From IMG/VR virus record IMGVR_UViG_3300002145_000131, positions 1 through 28,589 of that record: a DNA stretch of 28,589 bases, one strand, 5' to 3'. This document shows, in pieces, positions 1 to 6,028 of this stretch (the first letter of the stretch is position 1; each line of letters starts with the position of its first letter). A program made the position numbers and the translations under genes. Source of the stretch: a virus. The notes beneath the pieces were generated by a model. The model was not told where the DNA came from and searched no databases. It was given only the letters and a program-made list of their open reading frames with translations.

Positions 1-2
1 CG

Positions 3-38
3 ACCGTCGCGTACTACCGACAGGAACTCGGCCTTTGA
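3..38 (+). CDS. C-terminal end of an upstream gene (partial)
   Basis: The window opens inside a reading frame that encodes a short, protein-like tail ending in YYRQELGL before TGA. The stop overlaps the ATG of the next small ORF as TGATG, an arrangement used repeatedly elsewhere in this window. Only 11 residues are visible, so no family can be named. The other two forward frames are also open here, so the frame choice rests on the overlap pattern and residue composition. Confidence 0.35.
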   Translation, partial: TVAYYRQELGL

Positions 39-124
39 TGCGACGGAAGCCGCAACCGGATTCGGACGACCAACTAGGATATTGCTGGACGTGCCGGCCG
101 GATCTGTTTTCTGATGATAAATAG
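38..124 (+). CDS. Small CxxC protein, 28 aa, hypothetical
   Basis: This short ORF starts at an ATG that overlaps the preceding stop (TGATG). It encodes a charged peptide with a CWTC motif near the middle, in the context GYCWTCRPDLF. A pair of cysteines spaced CxxC suggests half of a metal site or a redox pair, and similar pairs recur in other small proteins of this region. An AGGA-like sequence lies about 11 bases before the ATG, which is further than ideal. Function is unknown, and the ORF could be a chance reading frame. Confidence 0.35.
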   Translation: MRRKPQPDSDDQLGYCWTCRPDLFSDDK

Positions 125-154
125 CGATTTGAAAAATCTTTTTATTTTCTTCGG

Positions 155-174
155 AATAGTCGGCCCCGACTATT
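155..174 (+). terminator. Possible weak hairpin terminator
   Basis: An 8-bp perfect inverted repeat (AATAGTCG / CGACTATT) with a 4-base GCCC loop sits between the 28-aa ORF and the next gene and is followed by TACTTT, a poor U-tract. The 25 bases upstream are strongly T-rich. It could be a weak terminator or a 5' leader hairpin of the gene at 254. The gap 125-253 holds nothing else I can name. Confidence 0.3.
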
Positions 175-253
175 TACTTTCCACAAACTGGACCTATACT
201 GCCTCCACCGCTGACGCGGTAAGCGGAAACCTGAAACCTAACGGAGAAAACAA

Positions 254-709
254 ATGTCATCTGTCACCGAAATCTTTGCTGCAAAAACCGCCGACATCCA
301 AACACAAATCGATGCTCTTATTGCCCGACAGGCTAAGATCGCTTCATTCGAAGAGAGGGTAGACAATGCCGTAACTAAGATCGGTGAGGTGTGTGGAAAA
401 GTCCACACCTATTTCGACGCCGAAGGCATCCGCGTGAGCGTCTCAGAAGAAAAAGACGAGGTCTGTGTGGAAGTCGAATTGCGAGCCACCGCTGAGTTCC
501 GGTTCATCCCCTTCAATGGCTATAAGAAAGACGGGAGCAGCAAGAATCAGAAGCAGCGACAAGCAAAGGCTTCTAAGCTGGAAACCCTCTTCAAGAAGGC
601 AACCGGAACTGATCACCTGAGTATCAATCAGTACTCTATGGAAGCGAATAAAAAGACTGACGCGACAAGTGATGAAGGAAAGAGGATTGTCTTGACTTTC
701 TGGATGTAA
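254..709 (+). CDS. Hypothetical protein, 151 aa
   Basis: I do not recognise this protein. It starts with a predicted helical, possibly coiled-coil segment (about residues 5-50, rich in Ala, Gln, Ile and Lys). A central part with alternating charged and beta-type residues follows (about 60-90), then a Lys/Gln-rich basic stretch (about 92-112) that could contact nucleic acid. There are two cysteines, C47 and C72, and no signal peptide or membrane segment. A GGAG about 7 bases before the ATG supports this start over the overlapping ORF in another frame. It is separated from its neighbours by short gaps, so it may have its own leader. Confidence 0.8.
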   Translation: MSSVTEIFAAKTADIQTQIDALIARQAKIASFEERVDNAVTKIGEVCGKVHTYFDAEGIRVSVSEEKDEVCVEVELRATAEFRFIPFNGYKKDGSSKNQKQRQAKASKLETLFKKATGTDHLSINQYSMEANKKTDATSDEGKRIVLTFWM

Positions 710-764
710 GTCTTTTCACTGAGACAAGTACGTCCCAATCGCGTCCTCAGAATGGAGAAACCAA

Positions 765-1007
765 ATGTCGGCTATCAACAATCTTTTGAACGCTCAGTGT
801 GACGTCCTCCAAGAAGAAGTTAGAGTACGAATGTATGATCTGTGGTTTGTCGAATGGGATCGTAACGGCAAGGAGCTAAGACGTGAGATGATCGGCCAAG
901 GCCAGTGGGTTCCAATGACTCACCATCAGGCAGTAACGGCAAAATCAAAGTTCACTGTCCGACCTGGATGGTCAATAATGTTGGTGGAGGTTACGAAATG
1001 TTCCTGA
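765..1007 (+). CDS. Hypothetical protein, 80 aa
   Basis: This small protein is not recognised. It has an acidic N-terminal half followed by an aromatic-rich segment (DLWFVEWD, about residues 25-32) and a basic stretch, and looks soluble and globular. A TGGAG site lies about 7 bases before the ATG. Its last 10 bases overlap the start of the next gene, which suggests translational coupling. The spacer before it (710-764) contains no other signal that I can identify. Confidence 0.75.
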   Translation: MSAINNLLNAQCDVLQEEVRVRMYDLWFVEWDRNGKELRREMIGQGQWVPMTHHQAVTAKSKFTVRPGWSIMLVEVTKCS

Positions 1008-1357
1008 CACGCAAACAATATGACACCGCTCTTTCTGCTGACCCAAAGTGGATGGCTACAATGTTCACCAAATTGAAAAGACAGTGGAGCCTAGCAGGCG
1101 TCGAGATCACAGGACCTGAGGAGCTCCTCAACGAGCTGCAAACTCTGACCATAGAACCTGTCCACTCCATCCGGTGGCACATGCCCTCAGGAAAGCTCAG
1201 TCCTCACCGACAACTATCGGATTTCTCCGACGAAGTTATCATAGTGGATCGGACAGCTCTTGAAGCACAAGAAGGGGAGAAGCTTGAAGTAGATCCACGG
1301 ACCGATTTCCCGAGTTTCGTTCTATATGAAAATGGCGAAGAAATCGGTGGAGGCTAA
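998..1357 (+). CDS. Hypothetical protein, 119 aa
   Basis: The reading frame is open from further upstream, but the ATG at 998 has a strong GGAGG site 7 bases before it and gives a compact 10-base overlap with the previous gene, so I choose it over the ATG at 905. The product is unrecognised: an N-terminal helical part (residues 1-45), then an acidic C-terminal half with Val/Ile-rich strands. No Cys pairs, signal peptide or membrane segment are seen. The acidic end and small size would fit a regulatory or inhibitor protein, but nothing in the sequence proves this. Confidence 0.7.
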   Translation: MFLTRKQYDTALSADPKWMATMFTKLKRQWSLAGVEITGPEELLNELQTLTIEPVHSIRWHMPSGKLSPHRQLSDFSDEVIIVDRTALEAQEGEKLEVDPRTDFPSFVLYENGEEIGGG

Positions 1358-1367
1358 GCGAGTCGAA

Positions 1368-1404
1368 ACGGCCTCGGGCCGTCTGCCGGAATGACCTCCC
1401 GGCA
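1368..1404 (+). other. Two small GC-rich hairpins in an intergenic leader
   Basis: Two perfect inverted repeats lie back to back in the gap before the next gene. The first is ACGGCC / GGCCGT with a 3-base loop; the second is TGCCGG / CCGGCA with a 9-base loop. Neither is followed by a U-tract, so they do not look like intrinsic terminators. They could be a leader structure or an mRNA processing site. Six-base stems are common by chance, so confidence is low. Confidence 0.3.
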
Positions 1405-1452
1405 CTGATGAGACAGGTCACACAATTCCGTTTCCTCTTACGGAGCACCGAA

Positions 1453-1746
1453 ATGTACAACTTCCGATTCCGTCTCTTCCCTCACCATACCACCATCCAG
1501 TCCTTCTCGACCGAAACTCTTCAGGCTGCTGTTACTATCCTGACCAAGCTGAATCCAGCGGAAGTTCAGATCGAAGTTAAGATCCGCGTTGGGACTACAT
1601 GGCAGAGTCTACCTGATCCGGACCAGGACATGATCCCTGCGGAGCTGGAAGCGTGGTATTCAGAATGGGTCGCTCTAGCAACCACAGACCTGATACGGTT
1701 CTGGAGGGAAAGGGACCTATGTGAGTTCTCGGGAGCTCACCGCTGA
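1453..1746 (+). CDS. Hypothetical protein, 97 aa
   Basis: I set the start at the ATG preceded by GGAG 7 bases upstream rather than at the earlier in-frame ATG at 1408, which lies in the hairpin leader and has no ribosome site. The protein begins MYNFRFRLF and has alternating hydrophobic and charged residues. A middle section (VQIEVKIRV) looks like a beta strand, and the C-terminal third is Trp-rich. It is unrecognised. Its TGA overlaps a possible CTG start of a small hidden ORF (see next entry). Confidence 0.65.
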   Translation: MYNFRFRLFPHHTTIQSFSTETLQAAVTILTKLNPAEVQIEVKIRVGTTWQSLPDPDQDMIPAELEAWYSEWVALATTDLIRFWRERDLCEFSGAHR

Positions 1747-1916
1747 CCTACACTACGTTCGGTCCTAGTACGGAGCCCTTTCCGTACCAGGACTTCGCGG
1801 ACATTCGTCTGCTGAACTACAAACGGTACATCGACTGGTTGATTGAAAAGGAGCTTGAAAATGTTGACGACAAGAGAGGAACTTTACGAGCAAGCAAGGT
1901 TCGGCGGAACGCATAG
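1743..1916 (+). CDS. Possible small ORF with CTG start, 57 aa
   Basis: The gap between two clearer genes contains a frame that reads like real protein, with a Tyr/Phe-rich start (FPYQDFADIRLLNYKRYIDW), an acidic helix and a basic end. No ATG, GTG or TTG exists after the in-frame stop at 1722. A CTG at 1743 has GGGAG seven bases upstream and overlaps the previous stop as CTGA, the same geometry as the ATGA overlaps in this genome. It would overlap the next gene by 56 bases. CTG starts are rare, so this is a tentative call; a degraded gene is the alternative. Confidence 0.3.
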   Translation: MTYTTFGPSTEPFPYQDFADIRLLNYKRYIDWLIEKELENVDDKRGTLRASKVRRNA

Positions 1917-2256
1917 CGATGTGTCGCGAGCAACCGAACTGCTGGACGGCGTTTACAACGCTTTGCACGGAAACCCTGACGTTGAGGTTGGTGCAATGAC
2001 GGACCTTGAGGAGGCGTTGCAGATTTTGCACGATGCGACCGGCGTAGTTGAGTTGCCGCTGCGGGACAGGAACGGTCGACCGTTCGGGATCGGAGTGTGG
2101 TTCCGCTATCAGATCGGCACGGAACACGAATGCCGTGGAATTCTGGAGCACGTTGATGGTGTCACGTGGGTTCGCTGGGCGGATTCACCTGATCGTTGCA
2201 AGCTGAATGACTTCTGGAGCAACGGAACCGATCCACAATTGACGGAAGTTGACTAA
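1861..2256 (+). CDS. Hypothetical protein, 131 aa
   Basis: The start at 1861 is chosen because AAGGAG lies 6 bases before it; an in-frame ATG 18 bases earlier would place that site inside the gene. The N-terminal half is helical (THSDVSRATELLDGVYNAL, about residues 19-37). The second half is rich in Trp and Gly, with beta character (GIGVWFRY, about 82-89) and a WVRWADSPDRC segment, as in a small binding domain. No family is recognised. The gene looks somewhat richer in G+C than the genes downstream of 2700. Confidence 0.75.
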   Translation: MLTTREELYEQARFGGTHSDVSRATELLDGVYNALHGNPDVEVGAMTDLEEALQILHDATGVVELPLRDRNGRPFGIGVWFRYQIGTEHECRGILEHVDGVTWVRWADSPDRCKLNDFWSNGTDPQLTEVD

Positions 2257-2305
2257 ACGGTGAGCGGGGAAGCCGGAATGCTATTCAGGATCAAAAGGCA
2301 CAGGC

Positions 2306-2395
2306 TTGACGGGCGGGAGAGACCGCCACTTTCACGATAACGATTTGTTCTACGGCTATTTGCAATGGGAGTACGGAACGTGGCGACAGCTTTAG
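2306..2395 (+). CDS. Possible very small ORF, 29 aa
   Basis: In the space after the 131-aa gene, one frame reads as an aromatic-rich, protein-like peptide (HFHDNDLFYGYLQWEYG) ending at TAG. The only plausible start is a TTG with AAAGG 7 bases upstream. It overlaps the following ORF in the next frame. It may be a real mini-gene, or the decayed 5' part of one gene whose second half continues in the next ORF after a frameshift. I cannot decide between these. Confidence 0.2.
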   Translation: MTGGRDRHFHDNDLFYGYLQWEYGTWRQL

Positions 2396-2592
2396 ATAGT
2401 GAGCGACTGGTACTGGTGCAGTGTTCGGATCGACTGCCGGCGATCAGCGGAGAATACGATATCACGCACAACTGCGGATCGAACAATGGTGAGGGGAAAA
2501 TGCGATTCAGTGTCGAAACCGGGTGGGATATCCCGGATGCGATTCGATCGTTTTACAAGGTGCTCGGATGGTATGAGACGCCCAAGCCGTAG
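2380..2592 (+). CDS. Hypothetical protein, about 70 aa
   Basis: The product reads as a compact domain with LVLVQCSD near the start, GEYDI in the middle and an aromatic C-terminus ending FYKVLGWYETPKP. I chose the GTG at 2380, which has GGGAG 8 bases upstream; the in-frame ATG at 2365 is possible but has no visible ribosome site. The family is unknown. The overlap with a protein-like frame just upstream makes this locus look either densely overlapped or frameshifted. The 130 bases that follow (2593-2722) contain no gene I can support. Confidence 0.5.
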   Translation: MATALDSERLVLVQCSDRLPAISGEYDITHNCGSNNGEGKMRFSVETGWDIPDAIRSFYKVLGWYETPKP

Positions 2593-2722
2593 AACTTTGA
2601 ATTATGTGGACTCCACAGAATTCAGTTCGCGATTGAGTTCCTAGAGATTTGTAGGCAACGTGTCTTACGGACTTCTATTGTAGATCGTCCAGACCTGTTC
2701 CTTTTGTAAGAGAGAGAGTGAA

Positions 2723-2920
2723 ATGATTCTAGTAGACAATAAGGATGGACATTGTCCCTGTGGAGGACAGTGGGAAATCGTAGGAGTCACCGACGCTACA
2801 ATGGATGTAGAGTGTACCGAGTGTCGGGATAGTAGTACGGTCGAGCCAGATGCCTTCAACGACGGAGGCATCAAGTATTGGCCTGAAGCGATGATTGAAC
2901 TCGGAGAGGAAAACTTCTAG
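2723..2920 (+). CDS. Small zinc-ribbon-like protein, 65 aa
   Basis: Four cysteines are arranged as two pairs, CPC (residues 11-13) and CTEC (about 31-34), with beta-type residues between them (WEIVGVTD), as in a zinc ribbon or knuckle. The C-terminal half is acidic and carries no further motif. The purine-rich AGAGAGAGTGA before the ATG is the likely ribosome site. Small proteins of this kind in phages usually act as nucleic-acid or protein binding modules, but no specific role can be read here. It is the last gene before a strong terminator. Confidence 0.75.
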   Translation: MILVDNKDGHCPCGGQWEIVGVTDATMDVECTECRDSSTVEPDAFNDGGIKYWPEAMIELGEENF

Positions 2921-2929
2921 CGACGACGA

Positions 2930-2964
2930 GCACCACTAGGATTCGTTCTTAGTGGTGCTTCTTT
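2930..2964 (+). terminator. Intrinsic terminator
   Basis: A perfect 9-bp stem (GCACCACTA / TAGTGGTGC) with an 11-base loop is followed directly by TTCTTT. It lies 10 bases after the stop of the 65-aa zinc-ribbon gene, where a transcription unit would be expected to end. Confidence 0.85.
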
Positions 2965-3003
2965 GTGAAATACTCAGGAACCTTGAAGGGACTGAAATAA
3001 CTC

Positions 3004-3087
3004 ATGATCGCTAATATCCTTGCTTACACTCCGTTGCTGATCGGAGTAGGTCTCTTACTGATTGTTGTCGGGAGTAAAAGGGAGTAG
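3004..3087 (+). CDS. Small one-helix membrane peptide, 27 aa
   Basis: This ORF encodes a peptide that is almost entirely one hydrophobic helix (ANILAYTPLLIGVGLLLIVV) followed by a short basic tail GSKRE. It looks like a single-pass membrane microprotein with the basic end inside the cell. It begins a new cluster after the terminator, and its last bases contain the AAGGGAG ribosome site of the next gene. Its own site, AAGGGA, is about 12 bases before the ATG, which is long. Possible roles include modulating a host membrane protein; none can be shown from sequence. Confidence 0.5.
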   Translation: MIANILAYTPLLIGVGLLLIVVGSKRE

Positions 3088-3088
3088 A

Positions 3089-3508
3089 ATGACTCAGTCT
3101 CTACGTGCAGAACAATTGTTTTGTCCTCTCCACCTTCGGATTTTCCGAGGTCGGGAGATTCTCCTCAGAGATGTTTCTTTCTCCAACATTCTGAGTATTG
3201 AAAAGACCTTAGACTACCCGAAGCCTGAAGAATTTTCAAGGCTGTGCGACGTACAACCGTTGTGTTGTCGTGTCTCTACTAAACAATTCGTGATTTCTAT
3301 TCACAAGTCGCTTTTCGCGTACGTGCACAACGGTCTAGGTTCCGCCGAAGATTGTTATCCGCTACAGGAGTGTGAGCAGTGTGCCAACCTGGCTTACGGC
3401 ATGGGACATGTTCGAAATCTCCTAGGAATGCCCGATCAGGAACATCTCTGTTTCCCATGTCTTCTGGATGTGATCGAGAGCTACAAGCTCCCAATAGAAA
3501 GGAATTGA
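3089..3508 (+). CDS. Cys-rich hypothetical protein with two CxxC pairs, 139 aa
   Basis: The start is set by AAGGGAG about 5 bases upstream; the earlier in-frame TTG has no such site. The protein has an N-terminal Cys/His pair (FCPLH, about residues 11-15), a CC pair near residue 54, and two CxxC motifs in the C-terminal third, CEQC (about 98-101) and CFPC (about 122-125). The last two probably hold one zinc ion in a treble-clef or ribbon-like site. No enzyme motif is seen. The stop overlaps the next start (TGATG), so the two are probably coupled. Confidence 0.75.
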   Translation: MTQSLRAEQLFCPLHLRIFRGREILLRDVSFSNILSIEKTLDYPKPEEFSRLCDVQPLCCRVSTKQFVISIHKSLFAYVHNGLGSAEDCYPLQECEQCANLAYGMGHVRNLLGMPDQEHLCFPCLLDVIESYKLPIERN

Positions 3509-3732
3509 TGATGCGAGGCTTCCGATCAAGTCCCCTGAATATCCAGGACGGAGAACATCGTCCCGTTACAATACCCTCTCAGGACTGGCAGAGGATAAAT
3601 GACAGGACGGACGTGATCAGATTGATCTGTCCTGAGTGTCGGAATCCGAGCGAACAAAAACTGGACTCCCCGAGTACGACGTTAGGTATCTGTCCTCATT
3701 GTGCGAGACGGATAGAAGGATGGCTCGAATGA
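3508..3732 (+). CDS. Zinc-ribbon protein, 74 aa
   Basis: The C-terminal half carries CPEC and CPHC separated by about 20 residues, a classic zinc-ribbon spacing, in the context RLICPECRNP and LGICPHCARR. The first half (PVTIPSQDWQRINDR) has no motif. Two adjacent ATGs are possible: 3508 overlaps the previous stop, and 3511 lies 7 bases after AAAGGA. I list the first, and the choice changes only one residue. The stop overlaps the next gene as ATGA. A nucleic-acid or protein contact role is likely but unproven. Confidence 0.75.
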   Translation: MMRGFRSSPLNIQDGEHRPVTIPSQDWQRINDRTDVIRLICPECRNPSEQKLDSPSTTLGICPHCARRIEGWLE

Positions 3733-3938
3733 CAAAGTCACTCAACGTCCTTTCCCTTGTCAAGGAACACGAAAACTACGTCTTCATCTACGAACCAAAC
3801 AAGGAAAGTGCTACAACACTGCTGCAGACGCTGGGTCACTATGCAGCGGACAAGAGTCTCAGCTTTACCTGGTACGACGCTGCCATTCTCAGTCAGAGAA
3901 TCAGGCAGATGAGAAAACAAGACGAGGAATGCAAATGA
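3729..3938 (+). CDS. Small conserved protein of planctomycete type, 69 aa
   Basis: The start is the ATG that forms an ATGA overlap with the previous stop, with AAGGA 8 bases upstream. The protein reads as a single small alpha/beta domain: a strand (YVFIYEP), a helix (TTLLQTLGHYAADK), then the distinctive LSFTWYDAAILSQRIRQ. From memory, small proteins with YVF(L/I)-, SFTWYDAA- and LSQ-type motifs are widespread in Planctomycetota genomes. That points to the host range but gives no function. The family name is unknown to me, and the recollection was not checked against any database. Confidence 0.8.
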   Translation: MTKSLNVLSLVKEHENYVFIYEPNKESATTLLQTLGHYAADKSLSFTWYDAAILSQRIRQMRKQDEECK

Positions 3939-4183
3939 TCTACCTGCACCCTTACATGGGTCCTGATGTTGGAAAAGACCATGAGTCAGATGTCTATGTA
4001 CGTCCGGAAAACGGATATGTCACTCTCCAACAGGGCACCCAGTCAGACGTTCCAGACCTCATAGTGGTCACCTCGCGAAATGATCTTGAACAACTGATCA
4101 AGGTGTTGTCTGAGCTCGACGTCGATGAAATTTTTCCTGAAGAAGGAGGAGAGACGAATGTCACTCAAAACATGGAAAGCTGA
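3935..4183 (+). CDS. Hypothetical acidic protein, 82 aa
   Basis: I chose the second ATG, which overlaps the previous stop as ATGA and lies 6 bases after GAGGA; an ATG two codons earlier is possible. The protein looks like a small mixed alpha/beta domain, with DLIVVTSRNDLEQLIKVLSEL as its clearest strand-helix unit, and it ends in a very acidic tail. No family is recognised. Its 3' end contains the AAGGAGG ribosome site of the next gene and overlaps that gene by 26 bases. Confidence 0.75.
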   Translation: MIYLHPYMGPDVGKDHESDVYVRPENGYVTLQQGTQSDVPDLIVVTSRNDLEQLIKVLSELDVDEIFPEEGGETNVTQNMES

Positions 4184-4598
4184 GTTCTACAGCGTGCTTG
4201 CTGCGGATGTTCCAGAGAGTGATGCTGTCCAACACTCCCTGACAAAGTGGATTGGGCTCAGGAAGGAGAATCTCGAAAAGCATAGAGTGGTCCTACACCA
4301 AAAGTTGTTGGTAGGTATGGGAACAGTTCCCTTTTCAGAATTTACTGACAGCTTCTATGTGGACTCTGAGAGTTGTGCATTGTGTATACACCATCTCAAA
4401 TACGGAGCTTCTAATATCGGAAAAACAAACGGATGCTCCAGTTGTCCTTTGTACCAACTCAGAGACACCCGATGTGACAGACGGAAATCAGGTCTGTCAA
4501 GTGGTACAATCGGGAAGTCTCCCTATGAGGAGTTCACCATCAGTGGAAATCCAGAACCCATGATAGAGGCTTTGACACGATGTCTAGACACTCCATGA
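4158..4598 (+). CDS. Four-cysteine hypothetical protein, 146 aa
   Basis: A perfect AAGGAGG lies 8 bases before this ATG, so the longer upstream reading is rejected. After a helical N-terminal half (residues 1-55), the protein has CALC (about 74-77) and CSSCP (about 91-95), plus a further Cys in DTRCD. The pattern CxxC...CxxCPLY resembles a widespread family of phage hypothetical proteins with a four-Cys metal site. The C-terminus (SPYEEFTISGNPEPMIEAL) appears helical. The role is unknown. The next gene starts inside its 3' end. Confidence 0.75.
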   Translation: MSLKTWKAEFYSVLAADVPESDAVQHSLTKWIGLRKENLEKHRVVLHQKLLVGMGTVPFSEFTDSFYVDSESCALCIHHLKYGASNIGKTNGCSSCPLYQLRDTRCDRRKSGLSSGTIGKSPYEEFTISGNPEPMIEALTRCLDTP

Positions 4599-5374
4599 AA
4601 ACAATACTCGTGCTTCTCCTATCCTCCGTTGCGATTGCCGACGATTGGGTAGTCACGAACAATCCAAGAAATTGGCTTCCGACCTCTGACGCGATTCAGG
4701 TCGGACCATATTGGGCTTCTCTCGACGGACAGAAAGGTTCCAGCCGATATGTCGTTGAAATCCTCACGACCAACTCTCTGAGAGAAACAGGAACCGGTCG
4801 CTACACCGGAAGCTTCTTCTACTCAGGACTCCTACCGAAGGAGGTTGAAATCAGCAGCAGAGACTATCTGAATAGCAAGAAGGACAGAGGACACCTGGCT
4901 GCCTCTGCAAATCATCATCTCTCACCTCAGGATCAGAAAGCTACGTTCGCTCTGATCAACGTTGCTCCTCAGGCACGCAAAGCCAATCGCGTTCCGTGGA
5001 AAGCAATTGAACAGGAAGTACGTGAGGACATAGAACGCTTCCCTGATGGATATGGAGTTGTCATCACAGCTCCACTCTACATCCCTGAAAAGGGAGCAAA
5101 GTCCCTCACGATCAAGCTCATCGGGAAGAACCAAGTCTGGGTCCCGACCCACTATGGCAAGGCGATGATCATCTTCAAAGAAGGAAGACCAGCAGAGTAT
5201 CGTTCAGGGATGAAGCCTGTCCTGACGAAATGTTGGATTCTCGACAACACAGAAACACCTCCAACACCAGAAGAAGCAAGGACAACGATCAATCGGTTTG
5301 AGGACACCCTTGGTATGGACATCTTTCAAATCCTGGACGATGAGATTGAAGACGAGGTTGAAAAGTCTCAATAG
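4580..5374 (+). CDS. Secreted DNA/RNA non-specific endonuclease (NUC1 family)
   Basis: The N-terminus (about 1-20) is a signal peptide, with basic residues before a hydrophobic VLLLSSVAIA core and a likely cleavage before DDW. The body carries the NUC1 signature: DRGH at 102-105, with H105 as the general base, followed by FALINVAPQ (about 123-131), N135 and W140. Together these match the beta-beta-alpha-metal family of Serratia nuclease. That family hydrolyses DNA and RNA with one divalent metal ion, usually outside the cytoplasm. The length (264 aa) fits the family. The tail is acidic and unassigned. A signal peptide on a phage nuclease is unusual: it could degrade DNA in the periplasm or outside the cell, or hinder competing phages. 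AGAGG lies about 11 bases before this ATG; ATG 4595 would shorten the signal peptide. Confidence 0.88.
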   Translation: MSRHSMKTILVLLLSSVAIADDWVVTNNPRNWLPTSDAIQVGPYWASLDGQKGSSRYVVEILTTNSLRETGTGRYTGSFFYSGLLPKEVEISSRDYLNSKKDRGHLAASANHHLSPQDQKATFALINVAPQARKANRVPWKAIEQEVREDIERFPDGYGVVITAPLYIPEKGAKSLTIKLIGKNQVWVPTHYGKAMIIFKEGRPAEYRSGMKPVLTKCWILDNTETPPTPEEARTTINRFEDTLGMDIFQILDDEIEDEVEKSQ

Positions 5375-5383
5375 GAGAACGAC

Positions 5384-5740
5384 GTGGAGCCTAGCACTTA
5401 TCACAACGTGAAAATTCCTGGTGTTCCTTTCCCTGTGGGAATGCCAAATGTAACAGAACATCTGCAAGACAGCGGATACTATGTCAGCTACAACAATCAT
5501 GACAGAGGACTCTATGGTTGCGACACGACAGCCATAGTGATTGATAGAACAGGAGCTTTCCTGATTCTTAACGGAGATCATCGTGATGCTATCAGAGGAA
5601 TGTCTCTAGCAGAAGCATGCGAGTATTTCCACGAAAACAAAGACAAAAAGAACTTCCGATCAGATGGTCATCAAGACGACGTTCTTGTAGAGGTTGATGG
5701 TCATTGGAAGATAGTCAGAAAGACAGTAGGGGAGGAGTAG
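5384..5740 (+). CDS. Hypothetical protein, 118 aa, GTG start
   Basis: The gene begins with GTG, supported by AGGAG 6 bases upstream in the 9-base gap after the nuclease gene, so the two are probably co-transcribed. The protein is soluble. A strand-rich centre (TTAIVIDRTGAFLILNGDHRD, about 48-68) is followed by a helix (SLAEACEYFHENKDK) and an acidic/basic tail. The strand-turn pattern reminds me of small one-domain inhibitors or binding proteins, but I recognise no family. It is the last gene before the late-region terminator. Confidence 0.7.
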   Translation: MEPSTYHNVKIPGVPFPVGMPNVTEHLQDSGYYVSYNNHDRGLYGCDTTAIVIDRTGAFLILNGDHRDAIRGMSLAEACEYFHENKDKKNFRSDGHQDDVLVEVDGHWKIVRKTVGEE

Positions 5741-5830
5741 GTGTGGGAACACGAATAGTCCCAGGATGACAGCTCCTGAGAGGACGCGTACGGAGTCCCA
5801 ACCGAAAGCCCTGTAATTTACCCGACCTTG

Positions 5831-5868
5831 GCCCTCGACGTCCTGTAGCGACGTCTGAGGGCTTCTTT
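5831..5868 (+). terminator. Strong intrinsic terminator before the late operon
   Basis: A 12-bp stem (GCCCTCGACGTC against GACGTC-T-GAGGGC, with one bulged T) closes a 7-base loop and runs into TTCTTT. It separates the accessory genes from the terminase operon. The stretch from 5741 to the hairpin has no ORF longer than about 16 codons. Confidence 0.85.
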
Positions 5869-6028
5869 ACGTCTATGAAGGAGCCGAGTGGTATACGCAA
5901 GCACCGTATTTACATCCCGAGAAAAGACCCTAGACTTCGCACCGGGGCACTCTACATACACACATATACACATATATGTCAATATATGATGAATGGTTCA
6001 AGGGAAATTTCTTAGTTGAAAGTCACGG
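5869..6028 (+). promoter_or_regulatory. AT-rich gap upstream of the terminase, probable late promoter region
   Basis: This gap lies between the terminator and the first packaging gene. From about 5951 to 5990 it becomes strongly AT-rich and repetitive (runs of ACACAT and ATAT), and it contains the 10-base palindrome ACATATATGT at 5970-5979. Such a block between a terminator and a long operon is where a promoter or activator site would be expected, but I see no convincing -35/-10 pair. A 46-codon ORF (5875-6015) runs through it without a ribosome site and is probably spurious. Confidence 0.4.

Noticed and set aside
5875-6015. 46-codon ORF in the gap before the terminase
   Set aside because: It has no ribosome site, starts directly after the terminator and translates the AT-rich repeat as THTYTH-type sequence; probably spurious.
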